Source: an uncultured Acidobacteriota bacterium
GTDB taxonomy: Bacteria > Acidobacteriota > Vicinamibacteria > Vicinamibacterales > UBA8438
Direction of reading: 5' to 3'
NCBI GenBank assembly: GCA_937888665.1
Contig: CALBET010000736.1
Location: forward strand, 1 to 6,132
Length of the DNA: 6,132 bases
The translations under genes were made by a program, and so were the position numbers. The notes beneath the pieces were generated by a model, which was not told where the DNA came from, ran no database searches, and saw only the letters and a program-made list of their open reading frames with translations. Shown here piece by piece: positions 1 through 6,132 of this stretch. The stretch's first letter is position 1; the number at the start of each line of letters is the position of its first letter.

Positions 1-648
1 CGAGCCGCCCGGAACCTCGGGGTGGACGTGGTGTGCGGGTTCACCGGGTCGCCCATCTGGCATCTGTTGTACTCATTTCCACCGGTGTCGGCCGAGATGA
101 TCGATGCCGGCTATCAGCGGTTCGCCGACCTGTGGAATCCGATACTCGACGAATTCGACGCGTGCGGCGTGCGGTTCGCGCTCGAGGTGCACCCCACCGA
201 GATCGCCTTTGACATCGTCAGCGCGCATCGGGCGCTCGAGGCGATCGGCGAGCGGGAGGCGTTCGGGTTCAACTTCGACCCCAGCCATCTACAGTGGCAG
301 GGGATGGAACCGGCGCGGTTCATCACGGAGTTCTCGGACCGCATCTATCACGTGCACATGAAGGACGCGGCGGTCACGTTGGACGGACGTACCGGGATTT
401 TGGCGTCCCATCTCCCCTTCGGGGCGGCCAATCGCGGGTGGGACTTCCGGTCGGTCGGTCGCGGCGACGTCGACTTCGAGGCGATCATCCGCGCGCTCAA
501 TCAGATTGGGTATCGCGGGCCGTTGTCGGTCGAGTGGGAAGACTCGGGCATGGACCGCGAGCATGGCGCGCGCGAGTCGTGCGATTACGTCAAGGACATC
601 GACTTCGAACCATCCAACGTGGCGTTCGACGCCGCCTTTGAAGACTGA
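1..648 (+). CDS. Sugar phosphate isomerase/epimerase (TIM barrel), 5' end outside window
   Basis: This is the C-terminal 215 residues of a xylose-isomerase-like TIM-barrel protein (AP-endonuclease-2 fold), a cytoplasmic family that isomerises or epimerises sugars and inositols with a divalent metal. The frame is open from base 1, so the gene begins upstream; GTG at 22 is in frame but lies inside the conserved region and is not the start. Metal or catalytic residues fit the family: Glu in ALEVHP (codon 184), Asp and His in NFDPSH (277 and 286), His in YHVHMKD (349 and 355) and Glu in SVEWED (532). The C-terminus ends in AAFED, and its last codons and TGA stop fall inside a heptamer repeat. A relic Gfo/Idh/MocA oxidoreductase follows after 32 bases; isomerase-dehydrogenase pairs of this kind are common in sugar or inositol modification. 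The family is clear; the exact substrate is unknown. Confidence 0.9.
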   Translation, partial: RAARNLGVDVVCGFTGSPIWHLLYSFPPVSAEMIDAGYQRFADLWNPILDEFDACGVRFALEVHPTEIAFDIVSAHRALEAIGEREAFGFNFDPSHLQWQGMEPARFITEFSDRIYHVHMKDAAVTLDGRTGILASHLPFGAANRGWDFRSVGRGDVDFEAIIRALNQIGYRGPLSVEWEDSGMDREHGARESCDYVKDIDFEPSNVAFDAAFED

Positions 649-674
649 AGACTGAAGACTGACGAGTGACGAGT
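640..674 (+). repeat. Tandem heptamer array, 3x GAAGACT then 2x GACGAGT
   Basis: Five consecutive 7-base units run without interruption: GAAGACT at 640, 647 and 654, then GACGAGT at 661 and 668. The two unit types differ at two positions and share the pattern GA-A/C-GA-C/G-T. Every unit boundary creates TGA (646, 653, 660, 667, 674). Because 7 is not a multiple of 3, these stops fall in all three plus-strand frames. The first TGA is the stop of the isomerase. Arrays of heptanucleotide repeats (STRR) are known from cyanobacteria; this one is of the same general kind but has a different unit. It lies between an intact gene and a decayed one, so it may be a slippage product or a dispersed repeat. 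Confidence 0.9.
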
Positions 675-680
675 GATCTG

Positions 681-1012
681 GTGACCGATTCGGCGTCACG
701 CACGCTGCGGATGGGGATGGTCATGGTGGCGCAAGGAGATTTGGGTCCGCTCCGCAAGGTGGTGGTCGAGTATCCGCAGGGCTGGCTGGCGACACGGCTG
801 GAACGGACCGGGATGAAGCAGGCCGAATGGCGGACGGACCCGGCCCGCAGCGGGGGCGCCGGGTGTATGGGCGACATCGGCACCCATGCCGAGAGCCTCG
901 CCGAGTACATCACGGGGCTTCGTATTGTCGACCTGTGCGCATGCTGTTCATCGAGGCGCTGTTGAAGAGCGCCCGGTCGAACCGCAAGTGGACCCGGGTC
1001 GCCTCGCGGTAG
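681..1012 (+). pseudogene. Gfo/Idh/MocA-family oxidoreductase, internally deleted remnant
   Basis: Three collinear pieces of an NAD(P)-dependent Gfo/Idh/MocA dehydrogenase remain. Piece 1 (GTG at 681 to about 722) gives the N-terminus and first Rossmann strand, ending TLRMGMV, where a GxGxxG loop should follow. Piece 2 (about 723-940, same frame) gives GDLGPLRKVVVEYPQGW and then GCMGDIGTHAESLAEY, the central motif with the expected Asp (873) and catalytic-type His (885). Piece 3 (941-1012, another frame) reads MLFIEALLKSARSNRKW and stops at TAG, which resembles the family's C-terminal helix. The nucleotide-binding domain and most of the C-terminal sheet are gone. Family members are about 350-400 residues; about 110 codons survive here. 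Read straight through, piece 2 runs out of frame and stops at 963-965. The product cannot bind NAD(P). Assignment of piece 2 is firm; pieces 1 and 3 rest on remembered family ends. Confidence 0.8.
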
Positions 1013-1051
1013 CCGTCGCCCGGTCGAGCCATGCGGGTGGACGGTTGATCG

Positions 1052-2893
1052 CTAGGGAAGGCGCAACGCGACCAGCTCGGGTGTCTCGCCGCCTACCGTC
1101 AGAGCGATGTATTGCGCGCCGTCGTGCATGTAGGTCATCGGGGAGCCGATGGCGGGGGCCGGGAGGTCGACCGAGCCGATGATCTGTCCGCTGGCCTTGT
1201 CACGCGCGATGAGACGCGGGCCGTCATCGGTCCCACCGGCCGATAGCGCGCTGATGAGCAGCGTTTTAGTCAGCACGAGACCGATGCGGCCGTCGCCGCC
1301 GAGCGGCGGCAGGTCGAGATCACGCAGCATCGGGTGATTGCGAATCCGGTTGCCGTCCCCATTTGGCTGCATCCAGGCGTGGTCGCCCTCGTTGAGATCG
1401 ATCGCTGTGGTGCGCGTATACGGCGGTTTCAGCAGTGGCAACTCCTGCGGCATGCGGGGCTGGATACCGGCCGCCAGCCCGCGCATCGTGTAGTTCAGAT
1501 TACCGCCCTCTGCCGGGTCCGGCGTGTAGTACTTGATCACCGAGAATCGGTTCACCGACGGCACATAGAGCAGCCCCGTCTCGGGGTCGGCCGCCGCACC
1601 CGCCCAACCAGCGCCGCCGCCGACGTGGGGGCGCTGGATCGTGCCCTGTAGTCCGCCGTCGTAGCTCAGCGTCGGGGGGCTGAACAGCGGTCCGAGTTGG
1701 AAGTTCTTCACCGCGTCGACCGCCATGGCGCGGATTTCGGGGGTGAAGTTGACCAGGTCATCGACCGTCACACCCTGGTATTCGAAGGGGGGCGGCTTGG
1801 TGGGGAACGGCTGCGTCGGTGAGAGCGCTTCGCCCTCCATGTCGGTGCCGGTCGCCACCGGTCGTTCCTCGATCGGCCAGACCGTGTCGCCGGTCGCGCG
1901 GTCGAACACATAGGTGAATCCCTGTTTGCTGACCTGGGCCACCGCCTTGATCGGGCGCCCGTTCGGGCTGATGTCAATCAAGGTCGGCGCCGCGGGGAAG
2001 TCGTAGTCCCAGACGCCGTGGTGTACCGCCTGGAAGTGCCACATGCGCTGACCGGTTTCGATGTCGAGCGCCACCAGACTCTCGGCGAACAGGTTGTCGC
2101 CCGGCCGGCTCCCGCCGTAGTAGTCGCCGGTCGGCGTGCCGATCGGAAGGTAGATGTATCCCAGCTCGTCGTCGACACTCAGCATCGACCAGACGTTCGT
2201 GTTCCCCGAGTAGCGCCACGACTCGTTCAGCCAGGTCTCGGCCCCGAAGTCGTCCGCTTGTGGCACCGTGCGGAACATCCATTTGGTGTCGCCGGTACGG
2301 GCGTCCACGCCTTTGAGCCACCCGGGAATCGCCTCTTTGGTAGTCGTGCCGTCCGAAATGACGTTGGGGGTGACCACCACGTCGTGCGCGACGATTGGTG
2401 GCGAGGCGACGCCGAAGGGATTACGCCGGTTGGCGCCGGTTCCGCGCACCGCGCGGGGTAGTCCCTCCATCAGGTCGACGCGCCCGTTGTCGCCGAAGTC
2501 AAGCACGGGCGCACCGGTGTCGGCATCGAGCGCGATCAGATAGCCTTCGTTCGTCCCGAAAAAAATGCGGGTGTCACTGATGCCAGGCCGGTCGTCTGAC
2601 CAGTAGGCGACGCCGCGCGAGTTGTAGAAGTGGGTGGGCCGTCCGCCCAGATAGGCCTTGGGGTCGTGCACCCAGAGCGTCTCGCCGGTCGCGGCATCGA
2701 CCGCCGCCACCTGATGCAGCGCGGTGGAGAGATAGAGGACGCCGTCGACCATCAGCGGGGTGGCCTGGAACATGCGGAACTGGATATTGGGGACCGTTTC
2801 CCGAATGGTGTCGAGGTCCAGCGAGCCGTCCGCCGATTGCCAGCGCCAGGCCACTCGCAAGTCGTCGAAGTTCGTGGCGTCAATCTGATCCAA
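1052..2893 (-). CDS. PQQ-dependent glucose-dehydrogenase-like quinoprotein, N-terminus lost
   Basis: This is an eight-bladed beta-propeller quinoprotein of the membrane/soluble glucose dehydrogenase type, which oxidises sugars or alcohols in the periplasm with PQQ. The 613 residues include propeller W-motifs (AATGETLW at 67-74, ARTGDTKW at 198-205, IETGQRMW at 278-285). They also include HHGVWDYDFP (291-300), with Asp296 at the position of the catalytic Asp of E. coli Gcd, and QVSKQGFTYVFDR (320-332), with Lys323 matching the PQQ-contacting Lys. The far end (GSPMTYMHDGAQYIAL) is the normal C-terminus. The first possible start is TTG at 2893, inside the conserved PLDQI block. The signal peptide and the early W-x-x-Y-G-G-D type motif are missing, and an in-frame TAG (2914-2912) prevents extension. 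No convincing ribosome site precedes the TTG. It lies in the same frame as, and 69 bases after, the next PQQ gene. It is probably a recent pseudogene or a non-exported remnant, although the body is free of stops. Confidence 0.85.
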   Translation of the reverse strand: MDQIDATNFDDLRVAWRWQSADGSLDLDTIRETVPNIQFRMFQATPLMVDGVLYLSTALHQVAAVDAATGETLWVHDPKAYLGGRPTHFYNSRGVAYWSDDRPGISDTRIFFGTNEGYLIALDADTGAPVLDFGDNGRVDLMEGLPRAVRGTGANRRNPFGVASPPIVAHDVVVTPNVISDGTTTKEAIPGWLKGVDARTGDTKWMFRTVPQADDFGAETWLNESWRYSGNTNVWSMLSVDDELGYIYLPIGTPTGDYYGGSRPGDNLFAESLVALDIETGQRMWHFQAVHHGVWDYDFPAAPTLIDISPNGRPIKAVAQVSKQGFTYVFDRATGDTVWPIEERPVATGTDMEGEALSPTQPFPTKPPPFEYQGVTVDDLVNFTPEIRAMAVDAVKNFQLGPLFSPPTLSYDGGLQGTIQRPHVGGGAGWAGAAADPETGLLYVPSVNRFSVIKYYTPDPAEGGNLNYTMRGLAAGIQPRMPQELPLLKPPYTRTTAIDLNEGDHAWMQPNGDGNRIRNHPMLRDLDLPPLGGDGRIGLVLTKTLLISALSAGGTDDGPRLIARDKASGQIIGSVDLPAPAIGSPMTYMHDGAQYIALTVGGETPELVALRLP

Positions 2894-2894
2894 C

Positions 2895-2933
2895 GGGCCT
2901 GAAGGCCCTTGCTACGAGTGCTGAAGCCTTGCC
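2895..2933. repeat. Small palindromic repeat (REP/MITE-like fragment)
   Basis: GGGCCTGAAGGCCC (2895-2908) is a near-perfect palindrome able to form a 5-bp GC stem with a TGAA loop (TTCA on the other strand). A related block, CTGAAGCCTTGCC (2921-2933), repeats the CTGAAG-CC-TTGC core of 2899-2912 with two single-base differences; the two are separated by TACGAGTG. The second block looks like half of another hairpin whose partner arm is missing. The element occupies most of the 69-base gap between two PQQ dehydrogenase genes and ends one base before the truncated reading frame at 2893. There is no T-run, so it is a poor intrinsic terminator. I recall similar GGCCTTCAGGCC sequences as dispersed intergenic repeats in Acidobacteriota, but I cannot test copy number here. 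Confidence 0.6.
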
Positions 2934-2962
2934 CCACATGTCGATACACCCGAGCTGGCGTC

Positions 2963-4672
2963 CTAGTCCGGGAGCGCGAACACGAACAGTCCGTTGCCGC
3001 CGACCGGGCGCTTCACCTCCGGGGTGAGCTGCGCCGGCAGCGCGCCGCCCCAGCTGGCGCCGCCAGCGCCGGTGGGCACCGCCAGATACTGCTTGCCGTC
3101 CACCGCGAACGTGATCGGGAATCCCTGAATGGAGTTCGTGAGCTTGGTCGACCACAACGTCTCGCCGCTCGTGGCGTCGAAGGCGAAGATGTCGCGGTCC
3201 CAGCCACCGGCGAACACCAGCCCACCGGCTGTGGTCAGGGCGGCGCTGGTGATCGGCGTGCGGAAACGGCGGCGCCATTTCACCTCGCCGGTGCGCATGC
3301 TCATGGCCAGAAATTCGCCGAGCTGCTCGCCGCTGTCCGGATGATGATGGTTCGTGCGTCGGACTGGTCCCGTGCCGCCGCCGCCGGCGACCCGGTCGAC
3401 CGGTCCGAACACCGCCGTTTCGCAGTTCAGGTTGATCGGGATGAAGAAGGTTTCCAGCGCCGGGTAGTAGGACATGGCCCGCCAGCTCTTGAAGCCGGAG
3501 GTGCTGGGGCACCAGTGCACCTCCTCGCCAATCTCCGGGATGGTGCCCTCGCGGTAGGTGACCTGGCCGGTGTTCGGGTCGATGTCGGCTACGGTCTGGT
3601 AGCCGAGGTCGTGAGCGCTGCGGAAGCGACCGGTCTGGAGCGCCAGCTCCCACAGCACACCGATCTTGCCCATGGTGAAGACCGATCGTCGGTCGTCGTA
3701 GTCGACCAGCACCCGCTCGAACACTTCGTCCATGTCGAGCGTTTCGCCGGGCAGATGCTGGTAGTACCACTTCATTTCCCCGGTGTCGGGGTCGAGCGCC
3801 AGCGTCGAGTTGGTATAGAGCGCGTCGCCATCGGTGCCTCGGACAGCCCGCGCCCACGGCTTGGCCTGCGAGGTGCCGTGAAACAGCGTTCGCGTGACCG
3901 GGTCGTAGCTCCCGGGAATCCAAGAGTCGCTGCCGGCCCTGAACATCGGTGGCAGATCGCCCCACGAGTCGCCGCCGGGCGTGCCGGGCAGGGCCACGGT
4001 CGACGTCCGCCAGCGTTCCTCGCCGGTGTTCGCGTCCAGCCCCACGATGTAGCAACTCTCCTCGCGGTAGCGGCCGCAGCCGGTGAGCCCTGAGACGACC
4101 GTCCCATCCGCCACGATCGACCCGCTCGAGAACTGGTAGCCGACGCCCTGGTCAATATCGGCGTCCCAGACCTCTTCGCCGGTGGTGGCGTCGATGGCCA
4201 CCACATGCGCGTCAGCCGTGTTGAGAAAAATCTTGTTCTGGTACATCGAGATGTTGCGGGTCATGCGTCCGGGCGGTGGTCCGCCAAAGCTGTCGCCCGG
4301 GGCCTCGGTGCCGCGGATGTACTCCCAGATCAGGTCGCCGGTGGCGGCGTTGATCGCGTGCACGACCTCGCCGGGGTTCGCAATGAACAGCACCCCGTCG
4401 TGGACCAGCGGGGTCGTCTGCTGGGGACCCTCTCGTAGGGCCCAACTCCAGACCAGACGCAGGTCGCCGACGTTGTCAGCGGTGATTTGATCGAGCGGGC
4501 TGTGGGCCTGGGCGTCCAGGGTTCGTCGCCAGTTGAGCCAGTCGCCCGGGTCCGGATTCTGGAGCATCGCGTCGGTCACCGGCACATAGTTCTGCACCTG
4601 CCCGGCGGCGGCGGAGGCGGTGAAGATGGACACCAGACCGAGCGCAGCGATGGGTAGACAGCGACGTGTCAT
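2963..4672 (-). CDS. Periplasmic PQQ-dependent alcohol-dehydrogenase-like quinoprotein
   Basis: This 569-residue beta-propeller quinoprotein of the methanol/ethanol dehydrogenase superfamily would oxidise an alcohol or related substrate in the periplasm and pass electrons to a cytochrome c. A Sec signal peptide (1-24, RR then a hydrophobic run ending ASAAAG) starts it. SPLDQI (58-63) opens the propeller and W-motifs recur (ATGDLIW 110-116, ATTGEEVW 162-169, ANTGEERW 214-221, PDTGEMKW 295-302, SGETLW 502-507). LDMDE (312-316) corresponds to the catalytic Asp (D313) and the Asp+2 (D315) of the WDYD block; K336 matches the Arg/Lys PQQ contact. C199 and C207 flank a short insert near the usual disulfide and metal-Glu region. 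There is no CxxCH, so no fused haem domain. AGGAG six bases before the ATG supports the start. The next gene downstream is an N-truncated paralogue in the same frame. Substrate and metal are unknown. Confidence 0.9.
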   Translation of the reverse strand: MTRRCLPIAALGLVSIFTASAAAGQVQNYVPVTDAMLQNPDPGDWLNWRRTLDAQAHSPLDQITADNVGDLRLVWSWALREGPQQTTPLVHDGVLFIANPGEVVHAINAATGDLIWEYIRGTEAPGDSFGGPPPGRMTRNISMYQNKIFLNTADAHVVAIDATTGEEVWDADIDQGVGYQFSSGSIVADGTVVSGLTGCGRYREESCYIVGLDANTGEERWRTSTVALPGTPGGDSWGDLPPMFRAGSDSWIPGSYDPVTRTLFHGTSQAKPWARAVRGTDGDALYTNSTLALDPDTGEMKWYYQHLPGETLDMDEVFERVLVDYDDRRSVFTMGKIGVLWELALQTGRFRSAHDLGYQTVADIDPNTGQVTYREGTIPEIGEEVHWCPSTSGFKSWRAMSYYPALETFFIPINLNCETAVFGPVDRVAGGGGTGPVRRTNHHHPDSGEQLGEFLAMSMRTGEVKWRRRFRTPITSAALTTAGGLVFAGGWDRDIFAFDATSGETLWSTKLTNSIQGFPITFAVDGKQYLAVPTGAGGASWGGALPAQLTPEVKRPVGGNGLFVFALPD

Positions 4673-4678
4673 ATCTGA

Positions 4679-4683
4679 CTCCT
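4679..4683 (-). promoter_or_regulatory. Shine-Dalgarno AGGAG of the PQQ alcohol dehydrogenase
   Basis: On the minus strand AGGAG is followed by six bases (TCAGAT) and then ATG at 4672. The spacing is ideal and fixes the start directly before a signal peptide. It contrasts with the paralogue downstream, which has no comparable site before its TTG. Confidence 0.8.
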
Positions 4684-4757
4684 GTGGGGCGAACTGTATA
4701 CTGTGCAGCCGTCGTGCCCCGAGCGGGCGCCGCGAGCCATCGAGATAGGTGAGCGCA

Positions 4758-4763
4758 ATTATA
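4758..4763 (-). promoter_or_regulatory. Possible -10 box TATAAT for the minus-strand PQQ genes
   Basis: A perfect TATAAT reads on the minus strand in an otherwise GC-rich divergent spacer, about 85 bases upstream of the ATG at 4672; it would give a leader of roughly 80 bases. No good -35 hexamer lies 16-18 bases upstream. A second AT-rich candidate, TATACA (4700-4695, minus), would leave a very short leader and also lacks a -35 box. The rest of the 4673-4906 spacer shows no clear operator or riboswitch, and I could not pick a convincing plus-strand promoter for the gene at 4907. Confidence 0.35.
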
Positions 4764-4891
4764 TCGTTCTCGCCTCCATTCGGCCGGTTGGTGTGCCAAA
4801 CGGCGTAAACGGCCCGGGTGATTGGTCGTATCCTACTCTGTGTGGGACTGTCCGTCGTTCGACAGCGGCTGGACCGGTATTGGTGTGTCTC

Positions 4892-4895
4892 GGAG
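4892..4895 (+). promoter_or_regulatory. Shine-Dalgarno GGAG before the TolB-like/CBM9 gene
   Basis: GGAG lies 11 bases before ATG 4907 and 5 bases before an in-frame GTG at 4901. The spacing fits the GTG better, whereas the ATG opens a cleaner signal peptide (MKLS). The two starts differ by only two residues, so the choice does not change the protein's fate. Confidence 0.5.
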
Positions 4896-4906
4896 CCTAT
4901 GTGAGT

Positions 4907-6132
4907 ATGAAGCTTTCCCCTGTTTCCCCGGCCGTCGCGCTCGTCGCGCTGCTCGCGCTCGTCGTCACGGCTCCAGCGTCGGCCCAGCCGGGCCGAGCCG
5001 GCGTCTCGCGAGCGTCCTCGACCGTGGTGATCGTTCCCTTCGCGAACCTCACGGGCGCCGCGGTCGACGCCTGGATTGGTGCTGGCATCGCCGAGTCGCT
5101 GGCCACCGGGTTTCCCCCAGGGTCGGCGGTGATCGCGGCGTTACCGACCAGCCCGGCGGCCGGCGGTGACGTGTCGCTCGGCGAAGCGTCGGTTGCGCGT
5201 CAGGCGCTGGAGGTCGGTCGCGGTCTGGGCGCCCAGTTCGTGGCGAGCGGCGCCTACCAGCGGCTTGGGGAGTCGATCCGGATCACCGGCCGAGTCGTCG
5301 ACCTGACGGACGGAACGGTCGTCCGCTCTGCGAAAGTCGATGGCGCGGTTGGGGATCTCTTCAGCCTGCAGGATCAGGTTGTCGCGGAGTTGTCCGGTCC
5401 GCTCCCAAACCCGGCCGCCATGGCGACCGCCGGCGCCAGCACCGCACTTGCGTCGCCACGGCCGCCGGCAGCGGCCCAGACCACACCCAGCCCCGCTCCT
5501 CCTGACGCTGCCGTCGCGCCAGTCCAAGCGCCCGCCGCAGCGGCCGGCGGGGTCGCGTCCGCCGGACTGGCGGTTCAGCTTCCGAGCGGCATGCTCGCCG
5601 CCATTCAAGGCCCACCGCCTCCCATACCCCCGGCGGTGATGACGCGCGACGAACAGGGCCGCACCACGGTCCGCGCCATCAGGCTGGCCCAGGGTATCCG
5701 CCTCGACGGCGCACTCGACGAGGCCGTGTATGCGGAGGTGCCGGCGATCACGGACTTCATCCAACAGGTGCCGGTGGAGGGCGCGCCCGCGAGCGAGAAG
5801 ACCGAGGCCTGGATCATGTTCGACGACACGAATGTGTATGTCTCGGCCCGTGTCTGGGATTCAGCGCCCGAGAGTCAGTGGGTCGCCAACGAAATGCGCC
5901 GCGACACCAACCAGTTGCGGCAGAACGACACGTTCACCGCCTTTTTCGACACGTTCTACGACCGTCGGAACGGCTTCAACTTCTACACGAACCCGCTGGG
6001 CGCGCGCGCTGACCAGCAGTTCTCGAACGAAGGGAACCCGAACGGCGATTGGAATCCCGTGTGGGATGTGCGCACCGGGCGCTTCCCTGGCGGTTGGACC
6101 GTCGAGATGGAGATTCCGTTCAAGACCCTCCG
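4907..6132 (+). CDS. Exported TolB/FlgO-like + CBM9-like fusion protein, 3' end outside window
   Basis: The frame is open for 408 codons to the window edge. Residues 1-26 form a signal peptide (hydrophobic core VALVALLALVV, cleavage near ASA-Q). Residues 39-164 resemble the TolB N-terminal/FlgO-like fold: VVIVPFANLTG, then a helix IGAGIAESLA, GAQFVASGAYQRLGESIRI, VVDLTDGTVV and LFSLQDQVVAEL. Residues 165-243 are a low-complexity Ala/Pro linker ending PPPPIPP. From about 253 a CBM9-like domain starts with RLDGALDEAVY (265-275), followed by WIMFDDTNVYVSARVWD, RRDTNQLRQNDTFTAFFDT and a closing WTVEMEIPFKTL. In Acidobacteriota and Bacteroidota this CBM9-like domain usually precedes a DUF5916 outer-membrane-type beta-barrel, which I predict beyond the edge. 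A role in surface glycan or peptide handling is only inferred. It is divergent from the PQQ genes. ATG 4907 was chosen over GTG 4901. Confidence 0.85.
   Translation, partial: MKLSPVSPAVALVALLALVVTAPASAQPGRAGVSRASSTVVIVPFANLTGAAVDAWIGAGIAESLATGFPPGSAVIAALPTSPAAGGDVSLGEASVARQALEVGRGLGAQFVASGAYQRLGESIRITGRVVDLTDGTVVRSAKVDGAVGDLFSLQDQVVAELSGPLPNPAAMATAGASTALASPRPPAAAQTTPSPAPPDAAVAPVQAPAAAAGGVASAGLAVQLPSGMLAAIQGPPPPIPPAVMTRDEQGRTTVRAIRLAQGIRLDGALDEAVYAEVPAITDFIQQVPVEGAPASEKTEAWIMFDDTNVYVSARVWDSAPESQWVANEMRRDTNQLRQNDTFTAFFDTFYDRRNGFNFYTNPLGARADQQFSNEGNPNGDWNPVWDVRTGRFPGGWTVEMEIPFKTL

Noticed and set aside
1013..1051. A terminator between the convergent relic oxidoreductase and PQQ gene
   Set aside because: The 39 bases hold no stable inverted repeat with a T-run on either strand.
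2893..2963. The two PQQ genes as one protein split by a nonsense mutation, since they share a frame
   Set aside because: Each carries its own PLDQI opening block and its own complete propeller with a normal C-terminus, so they are tandem paralogues, not halves of one gene.
2909..4093. A 394-codon open frame on the plus strand, and a 391-codon frame on the minus strand (2880-4055)
   Set aside because: Both overlap the PQQ dehydrogenase in other frames. Their composition is Arg/Gly/Ala/Val-rich without a recognisable domain, as expected for shadow frames in GC-rich DNA, while the PQQ frame shows clear family motifs.
4694..4708. CTGTATAC followed by TGTGCAG, resembling a LexA box
   Set aside because: The spacing between CTG and CAG does not fit the known LexA consensus, and a PQQ dehydrogenase is not an expected SOS gene.
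4747..4763. GTGAGCGCAATT, similar to half of a lac-type operator
   Set aside because: Only one half-site is present, with no matching second arm and no LacI-family gene in the window; chance is the simpler explanation.
5141..5764. A 207-codon minus-strand frame
   Set aside because: It lies opposite the TolB-like and linker region of the gene at 4907, has no recognisable domain, and is rich in Arg and Gly from the antisense of a GC-rich frame.

Overview
The window is GC-rich and shows the codon choice of a high-GC Gram-negative bacterium. The gene content points to a free-living chemoheterotroph with an active periplasm: exported PQQ dehydrogenases, a CBM9-type secreted or outer-membrane protein, and a sugar isomerase next to a Gfo/Idh/MocA relic. 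The heptamer array and a short GGCCTGAAGGCC-type palindrome also resemble what I recall from Acidobacteriota of the Vicinamibacteria group. That placement is inference, not proof.

Layout. (1) 1-648 (+): 3' part of a sugar phosphate isomerase/epimerase with a TIM-barrel fold; its stop codon lies inside a tandem heptamer array (640-674). (2) 681-1012 (+): a decayed Gfo/Idh/MocA oxidoreductase. Its start, its central catalytic segment and its C-terminal end survive in order, with two large internal deletions and a frame change. (3) 1052-2893 (-): a PQQ-dependent glucose-dehydrogenase-like beta-propeller. It is intact to its C-terminus but lacks its signal peptide and first conserved block. A small palindromic repeat (2895-2933) sits exactly at the break. 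(4) 2963-4672 (-): a second, complete, exported PQQ alcohol-dehydrogenase-like protein with a clear ribosome binding site. (5) 4673-4906: divergent intergenic region with a possible promoter for the minus-strand genes. (6) 4907-6132 (+): a gene open to the window edge, coding for a signal peptide, a TolB/FlgO-like domain, a Pro/Ala-rich linker and a CBM9-like domain. It is probably followed outside the window by a DUF5916-type barrel.

How the genes relate. The isomerase and the relic oxidoreductase look like a former sugar-modifying pair of which only the isomerase still works. The two PQQ dehydrogenases lie head-to-tail on the minus strand and would oxidise alcohols or sugars in the periplasm, feeding electrons to cytochromes not encoded here. 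The upstream copy is complete and the downstream copy has lost its export signal. The window's main story is small-scale genome decay at short repeats, plus one unusual domain fusion. I see no mobile element with a transposase, no CRISPR array, no tRNA or rRNA, and no convincing new defence or metabolic system.
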